Assembly (NCBI GenBank): GCA_937959125.1
Contig: CALGQU010000101.1
Location: forward strand, 1-46,445
Direction of reading: 5' to 3'
Source: an uncultured Croceitalea sp.
GTDB taxonomy: Bacteria > Bacteroidota > Bacteroidia > Flavobacteriales > Flavobacteriaceae
Length of the DNA: 46,445 bases
Shown: piece after piece, positions 35,454 through 44,317 of the stretch
How the letters are laid out: each line of letters opens with the position of its first letter
Position numbering within the stretch: the first letter of the stretch is position 1
Position numbers and translations under genes: made by a program
Notes under the pieces: model-generated
Seen by the model: the letters and a program-made list of their open reading frames with translations, nothing else
Databases searched by the model: none
Told to the model about the DNA's origin: nothing

Positions 35454-37403
35454 CTATATTTTAGACAAAACTACTTTTTCTGATTGTTTTTCAATGATTT
35501 GCCTGTAAAATTCTTTTAACGCCCCATAGTGTTCCGGAGCTATTAAACAGCTGGTAAAAATAATTCCGCAAGATAATTGTAACGAACCCCCAACTTCTTT
35601 AATGGAATATTTAAAAGATCCCATATTTTCCGGAAGGGAGAATTTGATGTTTTCTGGTAGATGTTCCACCTTATAGCCTTCTGGAAGTTTTGTATTTACA
35701 ATGAAACGATCTTCCCAAGGATATCCAAAATCTACGGGGAATTCCCTTTTTTCGGATTTGAACGGTGATTCTGTCGTGGCCAGATGGTACAAAGGTGAAA
35801 AATAGAGTTTATCCCCAACTTCTTCTATAATATCTTCATGATAAATTTCATAGGACTGATTTAAGGGTTTATCAACCGCCTTTTCATTGCCAATTTCTAA
35901 ATTGGATATCTCAAGACCGTCATAATTACCTTCCATCTTTTCCAAATAAGCGTCAGAGGTATTGTCTGCAATTTGATTGCGCAACAACATGGCATAATAT
36001 TCGGTAAACCGTTGCCGTGTACTACCTTCCAAGGAACCATCACTATTGATTGCCACTTGCAACATACTTGTTTCCACGGAACGCTTTTGTGGCACCATAT
36101 CCATCATACTGGAAGATCCATTTTTATCTACCATTCTACCAAATAGGTTAAGTGCACGCATAGGAAGCACATTAGGCGCACCAAACTGTTCCGTGGCATC
36201 CAGGGTTACATAATCATCACCCAATTTTACAGCGGCAATAACATAATTCAATCCGCTTAGTGTTGGAAACAATTGGATACCGTGGTCCCTAGTACTTAAT
36301 ACAATTGGATTTGCATCCAAACCGGCATGTTGCAACATCGCTATCAACATAAGGTTGATATCCCCACTATTCCCGGTATGGGAAGTGTAAGCCTTTTTTA
36401 CGCCTTCATCAGATCCCACTCCACGACGTCTGTTCCATTTTACCTTGTCTTTTACAAAAGCAAGTACTTTGTATATTTTTTCCTTTTCATCGGTAACACC
36501 TTGGATAGCCGCATCTAAATCCGCTTCAAAGTATTTTTTCTTTTTTAACTCATCTCCAAAAGCACTGCTTTTGTAGACCGTTTTAACCACATCTTCCCAT
36601 GACTTGGAAAAAATCTCATAGCTGTTTCCGGGAATTTCCAAGGAGACTATTTCAAATTTTACACTCTCCCTATAGTTGTCCATATTGTTTACAAAAGGTT
36701 CATCTTTTAATGCCGGGATATTGGAAAGATCATAGGTCGTTACAACGTTGGTGGTCTCTAGGTCCCTATTGTTGGTCCTGCTGGTTTTAGGCTTTACGAA
36801 CAAAAATCCCTTTCTACGCGTATTGAACTTAAAATAATCGAAAATGGACATGGAGGCCTCCACTTTTTTTATGGGAATGACCTCTTGGAACCTAAATTCA
36901 TCAATACTCTGTATAAAGGGGGAGGTGATTTTATATTTCAACTCCAAGACACTGCCCTCCTTAACATTGGGCATGGTAATCTTTACTTCATTTAAGTTCT
37001 TGGAATATTCTGATTTAAAAATTCCTGACTTCTCTAATTTGGTCCCTACCAATTTTCCATTCTCTGCATTGTAGGTCATTCCTTTAATTGAAGAAATGGA
37101 TTCTTTATCAGAACCATTTCTACTTAAACCAATTTCCTGGGTTGCATAGTCAAATCCGTTCTTATCATAGATTTTAATACGCTGGTGGTATTCCGATACT
37201 AATGACAAGCCACTACCTGAACTGTAGGTATAATAGCTTCTTCTTTTCTTTAGGAGATACGCCGCCACGGCAGAGGAATCCGAAGGATATAACTCCTCGT
37301 TTACTTCTTCCAAGGAAACTTTACCAAATTTGTAATTCTGGGCTACGCCAGTACTGATGCTGATACAGCATAATAGTATTAAAAGGTATTTACTGTTTAT
37401 CAT
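35454..37403 (-). CDS. Exported DUF3857 protein with a degenerate transglutaminase-like domain
   Basis: 649 residues with a Sec signal peptide ending near TGVAQ (residue 22). The N-terminal half is a DUF3857 beta region. The middle has a transglutaminase-like fold (residues about 300-410) whose catalytic residues are changed: the usual GDC reads GDI (Ile349), and the usual His reads Tyr387, with only Asp402 kept. The C-terminus is beta-rich. It probably has no protease or transglutaminase activity and may bind a substrate or partner. It is 2 bases downstream of the intact paralogue at 37406-39304, so the two are made together in the periplasm. Confidence 0.85.
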   Translation of the reverse strand: MINSKYLLILLCCISISTGVAQNYKFGKVSLEEVNEELYPSDSSAVAAYLLKKRRSYYTYSSGSGLSLVSEYHQRIKIYDKNGFDYATQEIGLSRNGSDKESISSIKGMTYNAENGKLVGTKLEKSGIFKSEYSKNLNEVKITMPNVKEGSVLELKYKITSPFIQSIDEFRFQEVIPIKKVEASMSIFDYFKFNTRRKGFLFVKPKTSRTNNRDLETTNVVTTYDLSNIPALKDEPFVNNMDNYRESVKFEIVSLEIPGNSYEIFSKSWEDVVKTVYKSSAFGDELKKKKYFEADLDAAIQGVTDEKEKIYKVLAFVKDKVKWNRRRGVGSDEGVKKAYTSHTGNSGDINLMLIAMLQHAGLDANPIVLSTRDHGIQLFPTLSGLNYVIAAVKLGDDYVTLDATEQFGAPNVLPMRALNLFGRMVDKNGSSSMMDMVPQKRSVETSMLQVAINSDGSLEGSTRQRFTEYYAMLLRNQIADNTSDAYLEKMEGNYDGLEISNLEIGNEKAVDKPLNQSYEIYHEDIIEEVGDKLYFSPLYHLATTESPFKSEKREFPVDFGYPWEDRFIVNTKLPEGYKVEHLPENIKFSLPENMGSFKYSIKEVGGSLQLSCGIIFTSCLIAPEHYGALKEFYRQIIEKQSEKVVLSKI

Positions 37404-37405
37404 GG

Positions 37406-39304
37406 TTATAATTGGTTGATTATTATTTTGAGGTTATCGGCTTTTCTTATTTTTCGCATAAAACTTCGGTAATCTGCGTATTCTTCTTTTGGATAATGCC
37501 CTTTTAGGATGCTAAGTTTTCTGGTGTATCGAAGCTCAGTTTCATTTATCTTTTCCAATTGCATGGAATAATCCCCGTACTTCCCGGTTATTTTTATAGG
37601 TTCCGGCAAGGTTTCCAAGACATGCCCCTGCGGTATTTCGATCTTAAAATCATCTACATCCGTAAAGCCCCTTGAAATTTCAAAAGGCGTCTTTCTGTCC
37701 CTGTACCTATCTGGCACAAAATTCATTAGATTAAATGCGTTTGGTTTTAAAAGTAACTCCCCTTCAATTTTTTTGGCGTAGGACGGTCCTTCAACGGTAA
37801 CAACCTCCGTAAATTCCACTTCCTCTTTATTATTCTGAAATTTAGTCTCCAAGACTACAAGCCCGTTGATATTGTCCCAGTATTCCCTGTAATGTTCAAT
37901 ACGTTTGGGTTTGGCCATGTTTTCTATTTTTACATGATCATCATACTGTATGGCCTTGGTGACTATGGCCACTTTACCTTTTAAGTCCCCTTCTGGGGAT
38001 ATTTTAAAAACAGCGTTTGTTTGCTGCAGGTTTTCATCATTCAAATAGGCTTCGGTATGCTTGATCTTACCTCCCTGCGGTGTCACTACCAGAACGTCGC
38101 GATCATCTGTAAAATCACTTAAAAATCCAAATGGGATTTTCTGGCTTGTGCACTCCAACCAAATATCCTCTTCGCCATTAGGTACGTTTAAAATGACATG
38201 GTTACCCTGCATACACGCAAAATCCTTCTCCATACCCTTTTTAGTGCCGCCGGCATAGACTACACTGTAATAAGCCTCTATTCCTTGGGATTTAAGCAGT
38301 GCTTTTGTATAATTGGTAAGTCCTTTGCAATCACCGTACTTTACCTCATCCACCTCTTGTGCAGAAATAGGTTGCCAACCACCAATACCCAATTGCACGG
38401 AGATATACCTGGTATTATCTTGTACATATTGGTACACACTTTTTACTTTTTCAACTTTATCGGAAATTCCTTGTAACCTATCGGATATAAGGTTTACGGT
38501 ATTCTGGGGGAGCTTATCCCTATTGACCAAAAGGTAGTCATGTTGCCATTGCCCCATAGATTTCCAGTCGCTGGCGGACCCATCTACGCCTTCTAAATGA
38601 AAATCATCCAAGGCCACCATTACTTGCGGTTCAAAATTATAAAAGGCAGGACTCATCATTTCTCTTTTCTGGGCAGGCATCCCCACCATTTCATAGGTAA
38701 GGGTATTACCTTTACTTAAATTTTTAATGGGATAGTCCTTAAAATTTTTTTCTTTTTTTCTCCATTTAAGCCCTTGGGCAATGGTCATACTATACACACT
38801 TTTTTCCGTGCTCACCATGTAATCGTCCACAGGCATCCATCTAGGCAAGAATGCGGTATTGGGTGTAGTATAGGTATAGGAAAATGCTATGGTATAAGGA
38901 TATGCCGTGGGGGTATATCTAAAATACTTCACTCTAGAATCTCCATAAAGGGTACCTCCATCAACGGCACTAACATCCAGAAAATCGCGTTTTTTTATTT
39001 TTTTGATTTCTATACCGTTCTCATCGAAAATTACGGCACTTATGTCACTTAACTTTCGTCTTTTATCATAGTGCGCATATGGATTAATGGATGATTCACC
39101 GGCCTTTTTTAGAATGGTAATCACCCTTTTTCTTTGAACTACCATCTTGTCCCTAGAGGAGACATCTACCACACTCTCATCCAAACGCACCACGGCGTTG
39201 GCATTTGTGGTTAAGGATTGGTCAATGGAAGAAACGGGAAAATTGGTTTGGGCACTACAAATTGAACAACAGAGTAGTAGGCCTGCAAAGTAAAATATTC
39301 GCAT
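37406..39304 (-). CDS. Exported DUF3857 protein with an intact transglutaminase-like domain
   Basis: 632 residues with a Sec signal peptide ending at CSAQ (about residue 19). DUF3857 occupies roughly 45-220 and a transglutaminase-like domain roughly 270-400. The latter has Cys326 in YGDCKGLTNY and His369 in QGNHVIL. The third position reads WLECTS, where Glu384 may stand in for Asp. A beta-rich C-terminal domain follows. Proteins of this build are common in Bacteroidota periplasm or outer envelope, and their substrates are unknown. It is the first gene of a likely operon with the degenerate paralogue, the MazG-like gene and aroA. Confidence 0.88.
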   Translation of the reverse strand: MRIFYFAGLLLCCSICSAQTNFPVSSIDQSLTTNANAVVRLDESVVDVSSRDKMVVQRKRVITILKKAGESSINPYAHYDKRRKLSDISAVIFDENGIEIKKIKKRDFLDVSAVDGGTLYGDSRVKYFRYTPTAYPYTIAFSYTYTTPNTAFLPRWMPVDDYMVSTEKSVYSMTIAQGLKWRKKEKNFKDYPIKNLSKGNTLTYEMVGMPAQKREMMSPAFYNFEPQVMVALDDFHLEGVDGSASDWKSMGQWQHDYLLVNRDKLPQNTVNLISDRLQGISDKVEKVKSVYQYVQDNTRYISVQLGIGGWQPISAQEVDEVKYGDCKGLTNYTKALLKSQGIEAYYSVVYAGGTKKGMEKDFACMQGNHVILNVPNGEEDIWLECTSQKIPFGFLSDFTDDRDVLVVTPQGGKIKHTEAYLNDENLQQTNAVFKISPEGDLKGKVAIVTKAIQYDDHVKIENMAKPKRIEHYREYWDNINGLVVLETKFQNNKEEVEFTEVVTVEGPSYAKKIEGELLLKPNAFNLMNFVPDRYRDRKTPFEISRGFTDVDDFKIEIPQGHVLETLPEPIKITGKYGDYSMQLEKINETELRYTRKLSILKGHYPKEEYADYRSFMRKIRKADNLKIIINQL

Positions 39305-39374
39305 GCGATTCGTTAGGTTTGGTAAACAACGTTAAACCTACGTTAATTAGTATGAAAAAAGCAAGAAAAATCGA

Positions 39375-39827
39375 TTAAAACCTGTTTTTTGTGTCGATTA
39401 TAATAGTTACTGGGCCATCATTCAATAATTCTACTTTCATATCGGCACCAAACTGTCCGGTTCCTACCTTTTTACCAAGTATACTTTCCAGTTCCAAAAC
39501 AAAGCGTTCATACAGGGGGATGGCGGTTTCTGGTCTCGCTGCTTTTATATAGGATGGCCGGTTCCCTTTTTTAGTGGATGCAAGCAAGGTAAATTGGCTA
39601 ACGACAATGGCATCACCGTCTATTTCGATCAAGGATCTATTCATGACATCGGCTGCATCGTTAAAAATCCTAAGGTTGCTAATTTTAGCTGCCAACCATT
39701 GGATATCCTCTTCATTATCCTCCAAACCTACCCCCAGTAATACCAATAGCCCTGATCCTATGACGGAAATCACTTCCCCATCTACAGAAACACTCGCTTT
39801 TGAAACCCTTTGAACTACTGCCCGCAT
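39375..39827 (-). CDS. dtd: D-aminoacyl-tRNA deacylase
   Basis: Homodimeric enzyme that hydrolyses D-amino acids mischarged on tRNA. The family's opening MRAVVQRVSKASV and the two active-site motifs SQFTLLA (about residues 78-84) and GPVT (about 138-141) are present. It is 150 residues, full length. Its ATG overlaps the rsgA stop by one base, so the two are coupled. Confidence 0.96.
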   Translation of the reverse strand: MRAVVQRVSKASVSVDGEVISVIGSGLLVLLGVGLEDNEEDIQWLAAKISNLRIFNDAADVMNRSLIEIDGDAIVVSQFTLLASTKKGNRPSYIKAARPETAIPLYERFVLELESILGKKVGTGQFGADMKVELLNDGPVTIIIDTKNRF

Positions 39828-40777
39828 TACTTTTCTTTGTAAATATCCATTCTGTAAGTATCATCACCCTCCGTGAGCATTTGTACATAGCTATGGTATC
39901 TGCTGGGTGCCAAGCTTCCGTCTTCCAAACCTTGTTTTACAGCACATTTAGGCTCATCTAAATGCAGGCAATTATTGAATTTACAAGCCGACTTCAACTC
40001 AAAAAATTCTGGGAAATAGCCCCCAATTTCATCTTCTTCCATATCTACGATACCAAAACCGCGAATACCCGGAGTGTCCACAATTTTTGCTTCAAAGCTA
40101 AGGTCGTACATTTCTGCAAACGTGGTCGTATGCTGTCCTTGTAAATGCTGCTCCGATATTTCTGCGGTTTTTAACCGTAGCCCAGGCTCCAAAGCATTGA
40201 CCAAGGTAGATTTACCAACCCCGGAGTGCCCGGAAAACATGCTCGTTTTTCCCAGCATTAAGGATTTTACCTCCGCCACGCCATCTCCCATTTTTGCAGA
40301 AAGTGAAATACAGGGATACCCTATAGCTTTGTACAACCGAATAAGTGCATTCACTTTTTTTAGTTCCGCATCTTTATAGGAATCCATTTTATTGAAAAGT
40401 AACACAGCAGGGATTTCATAGGCTTCTGCCGTGACCAAAAAACGATCTATAAAACTCGTGTATGTCATGGGGTTATTAAGGGTTACCAATAGGAAAACCT
40501 GATCCAGGTTGGCTGCAATGATATGGGTCTGTTTGGAAAGATTTACGGATTTTCTAACGATATAATTTTTACGGTCGCGGATTTCATCAATGATTCCTAC
40601 GGTCTCGTCACCCTTAGTTTCCAAATCAAAATTGACCACATCACCAACAGCGATAGGATTGGTACTTTTAATTCCTTTGATACGGAATTTTCCCTTGATC
40701 CTACACTCGTAAAATGTTCCTTTTTCCGATTTTACGGTGTACCAACTGCCCGTTGACTTATATACGATTCCCAGCAT
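39827..40777 (-). CDS. rsgA: Ribosome small-subunit-dependent GTPase RsgA
   Basis: Circularly permuted GTPase that checks late 30S subunit maturation. An OB-fold domain fills the first 70 residues. The permuted GTPase domain has G4 (NKMD, 129-132) before G1 (GHSGVGKST, 183-191) and G3 (DTPGIRG). A zinc-binding helical domain follows with ligands Cys265, Cys270, His272 and Cys278. I chose ATG 40777 (MLGIVYKSTGSWY, 316 residues); an upstream start at 40807 adds ten atypical residues. dtd is coupled downstream. Confidence 0.96.
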   Translation of the reverse strand: MLGIVYKSTGSWYTVKSEKGTFYECRIKGKFRIKGIKSTNPIAVGDVVNFDLETKGDETVGIIDEIRDRKNYIVRKSVNLSKQTHIIAANLDQVFLLVTLNNPMTYTSFIDRFLVTAEAYEIPAVLLFNKMDSYKDAELKKVNALIRLYKAIGYPCISLSAKMGDGVAEVKSLMLGKTSMFSGHSGVGKSTLVNALEPGLRLKTAEISEQHLQGQHTTTFAEMYDLSFEAKIVDTPGIRGFGIVDMEEDEIGGYFPEFFELKSACKFNNCLHLDEPKCAVKQGLEDGSLAPSRYHSYVQMLTEGDDTYRMDIYKEK

Positions 40778-40872
40778 TTTAAACGCTCTTGATAAGAATT
40801 GGTACAATATTAAAGAAACAATTTCCTTTTTCTACTGCTAAACCCTATTATTGAGCCCATTATTTTTAATGC

Positions 40873-40932
40873 GTTGGCCTTACGACCATACCTTACGCCT
40901 TTTACGTTCCGTAGGATGGTCAGTAAGCCAAC
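40873..40932. repeat. Long imperfect hairpin
   Basis: GTTGGCCTTACGACCAT (40873-40889) is nearly the reverse complement of ATGGTCAGTAAGCCAAC (40916-40932). The inner ACCTTACG and CGTAGG extend the stem. There is no T-tract next to it. Confidence 0.65.
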
Positions 40933-41078
40933 TTAGAGGAAGCCTAAGAGGCATATAATTTTGTCCGGTCGAGCCTTTCGGCTGGGCTAAAGATGAACTA
41001 AAGTCGAGACCTCATTGGAATAAACATCTTTATAAATTCTCGACTGCCGAGAAGTTTCTATACCTTATCCTTTCCAGG

Positions 41079-41166
41079 GAGGTTTCGACTCCGCTCAACC
41101 TGACATTTTCCTTAAGATATCAACCTTCAATTATTTAAAATGAAATTTATATCGAATTCGCGTTAT
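41079..41166. repeat. Dispersed element pair shared with island I
   Basis: The 29-bp element at 41079-41107 matches 31154-31182. The TATTTAAAATGA-containing element at 41132-41166 matches 31441-31475. Here the two are about 25 bases apart; in island I they are about 260 apart, with copy B of the long repeat between them. Confidence 0.7.
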
Positions 41167-41260
41167 TTACCTCTACGTATCTAACTGGCTCTTTTTTTAT
41201 CGAACTAACGAATTTTAATGTCTGGGTAAGTCTAAGAGTATTCTCACTTTGACAGGGCAT

Positions 41261-41292
41261 AAAAAAAACCTCGATACTAAGTATCGAGGTTT
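41261..41292 (-). terminator. Terminator of the DUF2807 gene
   Basis: On the minus strand a perfect palindrome AAACCTCGATAC/GTATCGAGGTTT is followed by a run of eight T, 22 bases past the stop codon. Confidence 0.9.
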
Positions 41293-41313
41293 CTCATATC
41301 CATCTCTTGTTTC

Positions 41314-41988
41314 TTAATCCAAAATAGTCACCCTGCCCCCTACAAAGGTCTTTTTGTTCACCTGTTTGGGCTTACCGTATACCGTAACATCACCGCCTGC
41401 CTTAACATTAACGTCTACACGGTCAGATGCAAAAACTTCTGCTTCCCCACCAGCCGAAATCTTAACATCGGATACCGACGTTCTTAGGTTTCGCCCTTCA
41501 AAAACACCTCCGGTATTCAATACAATGGATTGGCTCTCCGCCAAACCGGAAGCTTCTATGATACCACCGGTTACCGCACGGATTTCCGCGACGGCTACGT
41601 CCATTCCAATCGTAATCCTTGCACCTTCCTGGGCTCTCAACTCAATTTTACTTTTACTCAATAGCTCATTACACGTAATCTGCGCTCCTTCATTACCGTC
41701 AATGACATCAATATCCGTATAGTATACTTCTATAAAAGTGTCCTCTCCGGTAAACTTCTTATCCAACTGCATGCGCAATTTTAGGGTCCCATCTTTGTTT
41801 GCCCATTTAATATCATCCCTATTGTTTCCTTTGATTACGATTTTATTTGCATCGGATTGGATCATGTTCACGGCTATTAAGTCGAACACCTTTATTTCGT
41901 TAAATTCCCCAACCTCTTTTTCCAATGTTCCTTGGGCAGTTAGGCTTGCCATAAAAAGAACCAAACAACTTGTAAATATAATTTTCAT
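41314..41988 (-). CDS. Exported DUF2807 (head GIN domain) protein
   Basis: 224 residues with a Sec signal peptide (MKIIFTSCLVLFMASLTAQ). The body is a run of short beta strands rich in Gly, Val, Ile and Asp (EVRAQEGARI-like, NTGGVFEGRNL, KISAGGEAEVFASD, VKAGGDVTVYGKP), which in this family form a right-handed beta-solenoid. DUF2807 proteins are common in Bacteroidota envelopes; an adhesin-like or surface role has been suggested, but the molecular function is unknown. I chose ATG 41988; an upstream frame extension to 42030 would place residues before the signal peptide. It is a single-gene unit closed by a terminator. Confidence 0.88.
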   Translation of the reverse strand: MKIIFTSCLVLFMASLTAQGTLEKEVGEFNEIKVFDLIAVNMIQSDANKIVIKGNNRDDIKWANKDGTLKLRMQLDKKFTGEDTFIEVYYTDIDVIDGNEGAQITCNELLSKSKIELRAQEGARITIGMDVAVAEIRAVTGGIIEASGLAESQSIVLNTGGVFEGRNLRTSVSDVKISAGGEAEVFASDRVDVNVKAGGDVTVYGKPKQVNKKTFVGGRVTILD

Positions 41989-42138
41989 AAAATGTGTTTT
42001 TGTTTTTTCAAAGACCACACAGAAATCCATTTGTTACAGTTTGAATTCATTTAGACTTTTTCAATTGGTTAAAAAATTGTTCTTTCTAGCCCTGTTTTCG
42101 CCTTTTTTTCTTTCCGTAGCACAGCTATGCAAATCAAT

Positions 42139-42160
42139 CCCGAAAGCTTTCGGGACAACA
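42139..42160. repeat. Short perfect palindrome
   Basis: TCCCGAAAGCTTTCGGGA, an 18-bp perfect palindrome in the gap upstream of the DUF2807 gene. There is no adjacent T-tract. Confidence 0.5.
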
Positions 42161-42215
42161 GAGCAAAAAATAGCTGATTTTCGCTTCAATCTAAAAAGTC
42201 TAAATGAGTTCTTTA

Positions 42216-42266
42216 AAAAAAAAATGCCATTACAACCTGAAGAAAACTTCTGGCCGTAATGGCATT
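42216..42266 (-). terminator. Terminator of the aromatic amino-acid operon
   Basis: On the minus strand AATGCCATTAC (42256-42266) pairs with GTAATGGCATT (42223-42233), with an inner GAAG/CTTC stem. It is followed by a run of at least eight T and lies 21 bases past the operon's last stop. Confidence 0.9.
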
Positions 42267-42287
42267 CTAATAAAAATCTACCTTAAT

Positions 42288-43370
42288 CTAAGCTTTTAGG
42301 ATTTTCTCTTGATGGTTGATGGATTCTTGATGGATAGCCTTGAACATTCGCAGTACGAATTCCTCGCTAAGTCCTTTGGATTCTCCTTCCAAAATCATCT
42401 TACCTAATATGGCGTTCCATCGGTTGGTTTGGAGTACGGCAACATTTTTCTGCTTTTTTAGCGCTCCAATACTGTCCGATACTTTCATACGTTCCCCTAG
42501 GGTCGTAATCAATTGGTTATCGATGACATCAATTTGTGCCCTAAGATTGTTCAGCTTGGCATTATATTCTGCTTCTTCATCGGTTTCTTTTCGTATTCTT
42601 AAATCTTCCATGATCTGGACCAATGCCTTGGGGGTTACTTGTTGGGCCGCATCACTCCATGCATTATCGGGATCATAATGGGTCTCGATCATTAGCCCAT
42701 CAAAATTTAAGTCCAAAGCCGTTTGGGACACATCAAAAATCATATCGCGTTTGCCCGTAATATGAGAGGGGTCGTTAATCAACGGTAAATCTGGAAAACG
42801 ATTTTGGAACTCAATGGCCAACTGCCATTCCGGAATGTTACGATACTTGGTTTTTTGATAAGTAGAGAAACCACGATGGATAGCGCCTAACCTTTTGATC
42901 CCGGCCGTATGCAGGCGTTCTATACCGCCCAGCCATAAGGATAGGTCTGGATTAACCGGGTTCTTGACCAATACGATTTTGTCCGTGCCTTCCAAAGCAT
43001 CTGCCAATTCTTGCATAATAAAGGGACTTACTGTAGATCGGGCCCCGATCCATAACAAATCCACATCATGCTCCAGGGCCAAATCCACATGGGCTTTATT
43101 GGCCACTTCCGTAGCTGTTTTAAGGCCTGTTTCTTCCTTTACTTTTTGCAACCATTTTAGGCCAATGGCACCAACGCCCTCAAAATTCCCGGGACGGGTT
43201 CTGGGTTTCCAAATTCCGGCCCGATAATAATTAACATCGGTGTCCTTTAGCTCGTGGGCAATTTTTAAGACTTGCTCTTCGGTCTCTGCGCTGCAAGGAC
43301 CAGCAATAACCAAGGGATGAGGCAGTGCCATATCATCCAACCATGTTCTCATCTCTTTTGAATTTTCCAT
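42288..43370 (-). CDS. Bifunctional DAHP synthase / chorismate mutase
   Basis: 360 residues. The N-terminal part (about 1-260) is a type I-beta 3-deoxy-D-arabino-heptulosonate-7-phosphate synthase, with VIAGPCSAE near the start, the GIWKPRTRPGNFEG block, DLLWIGARST and LPLINDPSHITGKRD. It makes the first shikimate-pathway intermediate. The C-terminal part (about 265-355) is an AroQ-type all-helical chorismate mutase with LNNLRAQIDVIDNQLI and an RMKVSDSIGALKK helix. This fusion is the usual arrangement in Bacteroidota and can make DAHP synthase respond to prephenate or chorismate. It is the last gene of the operon, ahead of a strong terminator. Confidence 0.95.
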   Translation of the reverse strand: MENSKEMRTWLDDMALPHPLVIAGPCSAETEEQVLKIAHELKDTDVNYYRAGIWKPRTRPGNFEGVGAIGLKWLQKVKEETGLKTATEVANKAHVDLALEHDVDLLWIGARSTVSPFIMQELADALEGTDKIVLVKNPVNPDLSLWLGGIERLHTAGIKRLGAIHRGFSTYQKTKYRNIPEWQLAIEFQNRFPDLPLINDPSHITGKRDMIFDVSQTALDLNFDGLMIETHYDPDNAWSDAAQQVTPKALVQIMEDLRIRKETDEEAEYNAKLNNLRAQIDVIDNQLITTLGERMKVSDSIGALKKQKNVAVLQTNRWNAILGKMILEGESKGLSEEFVLRMFKAIHQESINHQEKILKA

Positions 43371-43398
43371 AGGTATTGTTGTTCGTTGTTCGTAATTT

Positions 43399-44256
43399 TT
43401 ACTTTGTTAAAGGTATTCCGTTCAATATTTGTTTTATTCTGTTTGTACTATCCATCTCGTCATAGACTCCTTTAAAATCATCTTCTTCAATCATCTTTTT
43501 AAAGGCTTGGAGGTTCTGTATATACTCCTCCAAGGTTTCTACTACATTGGCTTTGTTCTGCTCAAAAATGGGCGTCCACATAGCGGGGGAACTCTTGGCC
43601 AAGCGCACTGTACTCTCAAAACCACTGCCCGCCATGTCAAAAATATCACGCTCATTTTTTTCTTTCTCAATTACGGTCTTTCCTAACATAAAAGAGCTAA
43701 TGTGTGACAGGTGGGAGACATAAGCAATGTGCTTATCATGGGCAGCTGCATTCATATAGCGGATACGCATGCCCATTTCCTGAAAAAGTTGTAACGCACG
43801 TTCTTGCAGCTTGAATGCCGTTTTTTCTACCTCACAAATAATATTGGTCTTGCCATTATAAAGGTTTTCAATAGCCGCTTCCGGACCGGAGAATTCCGTA
43901 CCTGCAATGGGGTGACATGCCAGAAAATTGCGCCTTTTAGGATGCGCTTCAACCGCTTTACAGACCAAAGCTTTGGTTGATCCTACATCAAAAACCACGG
44001 TTTCATCACCGACCGCATCCAAGATATTGGTAAGTTCCCGTACCAATACATCTACCGGGATGCTTACGATAACCATATCCATTTGGGCAAGGTCGCCATA
44101 GGTTGTAGATTGGTCCACCAAATTCAGCCGCTGCGCCTTTTGCATGTTTTCCGCATTGGTATCCATACCAAAAAGCGTTGCCGCAGGATACAATTTTCGG
44201 ATGTCCCTTGCAAAAGAACCTCCTATCAACCCAATACCGATGATCGCTACTTTCAT
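43399..44256 (-). CDS. tyrA: Prephenate dehydrogenase
   Basis: 285-residue NAD(P)-dependent enzyme converting prephenate to 4-hydroxyphenylpyruvate for tyrosine. The Rossmann motif GIGLIGGSFA is at residues 7-16. The segments FDVGSTKALVC and CHPIAGTEFSGP (catalytic His region) and the helical dimerisation domain with HDKHIAYVSHLSH follow. I chose ATG 44256 (MKVAIIGIGLIGG); the frame can be extended to 44295, but the added residues are not family-like. It lies between the aminotransferase and the DAHP synthase/chorismate mutase gene. Confidence 0.95.
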   Translation of the reverse strand: MKVAIIGIGLIGGSFARDIRKLYPAATLFGMDTNAENMQKAQRLNLVDQSTTYGDLAQMDMVIVSIPVDVLVRELTNILDAVGDETVVFDVGSTKALVCKAVEAHPKRRNFLACHPIAGTEFSGPEAAIENLYNGKTNIICEVEKTAFKLQERALQLFQEMGMRIRYMNAAAHDKHIAYVSHLSHISSFMLGKTVIEKEKNERDIFDMAGSGFESTVRLAKSSPAMWTPIFEQNKANVVETLEEYIQNLQAFKKMIEEDDFKGVYDEMDSTNRIKQILNGIPLTK

Positions 44257-44317
44257 GTATTTAAATTTAAATTGCTTGCAGTCGTTATCAGCCACTAAGC
44301 AACTTCATATTCCTAGG

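Larger units (their letters stand above)
40778..41260. other. Repeat-rich intergenic island II
   Basis: About 480 bases without a gene. It contains a long imperfect hairpin (40873-40932), an inverted pair of the GTCGAGACCTC element (41003-41016 and 41079-41107), and a 35-bp element shared with island I (41132-41166). Confidence 0.7.
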
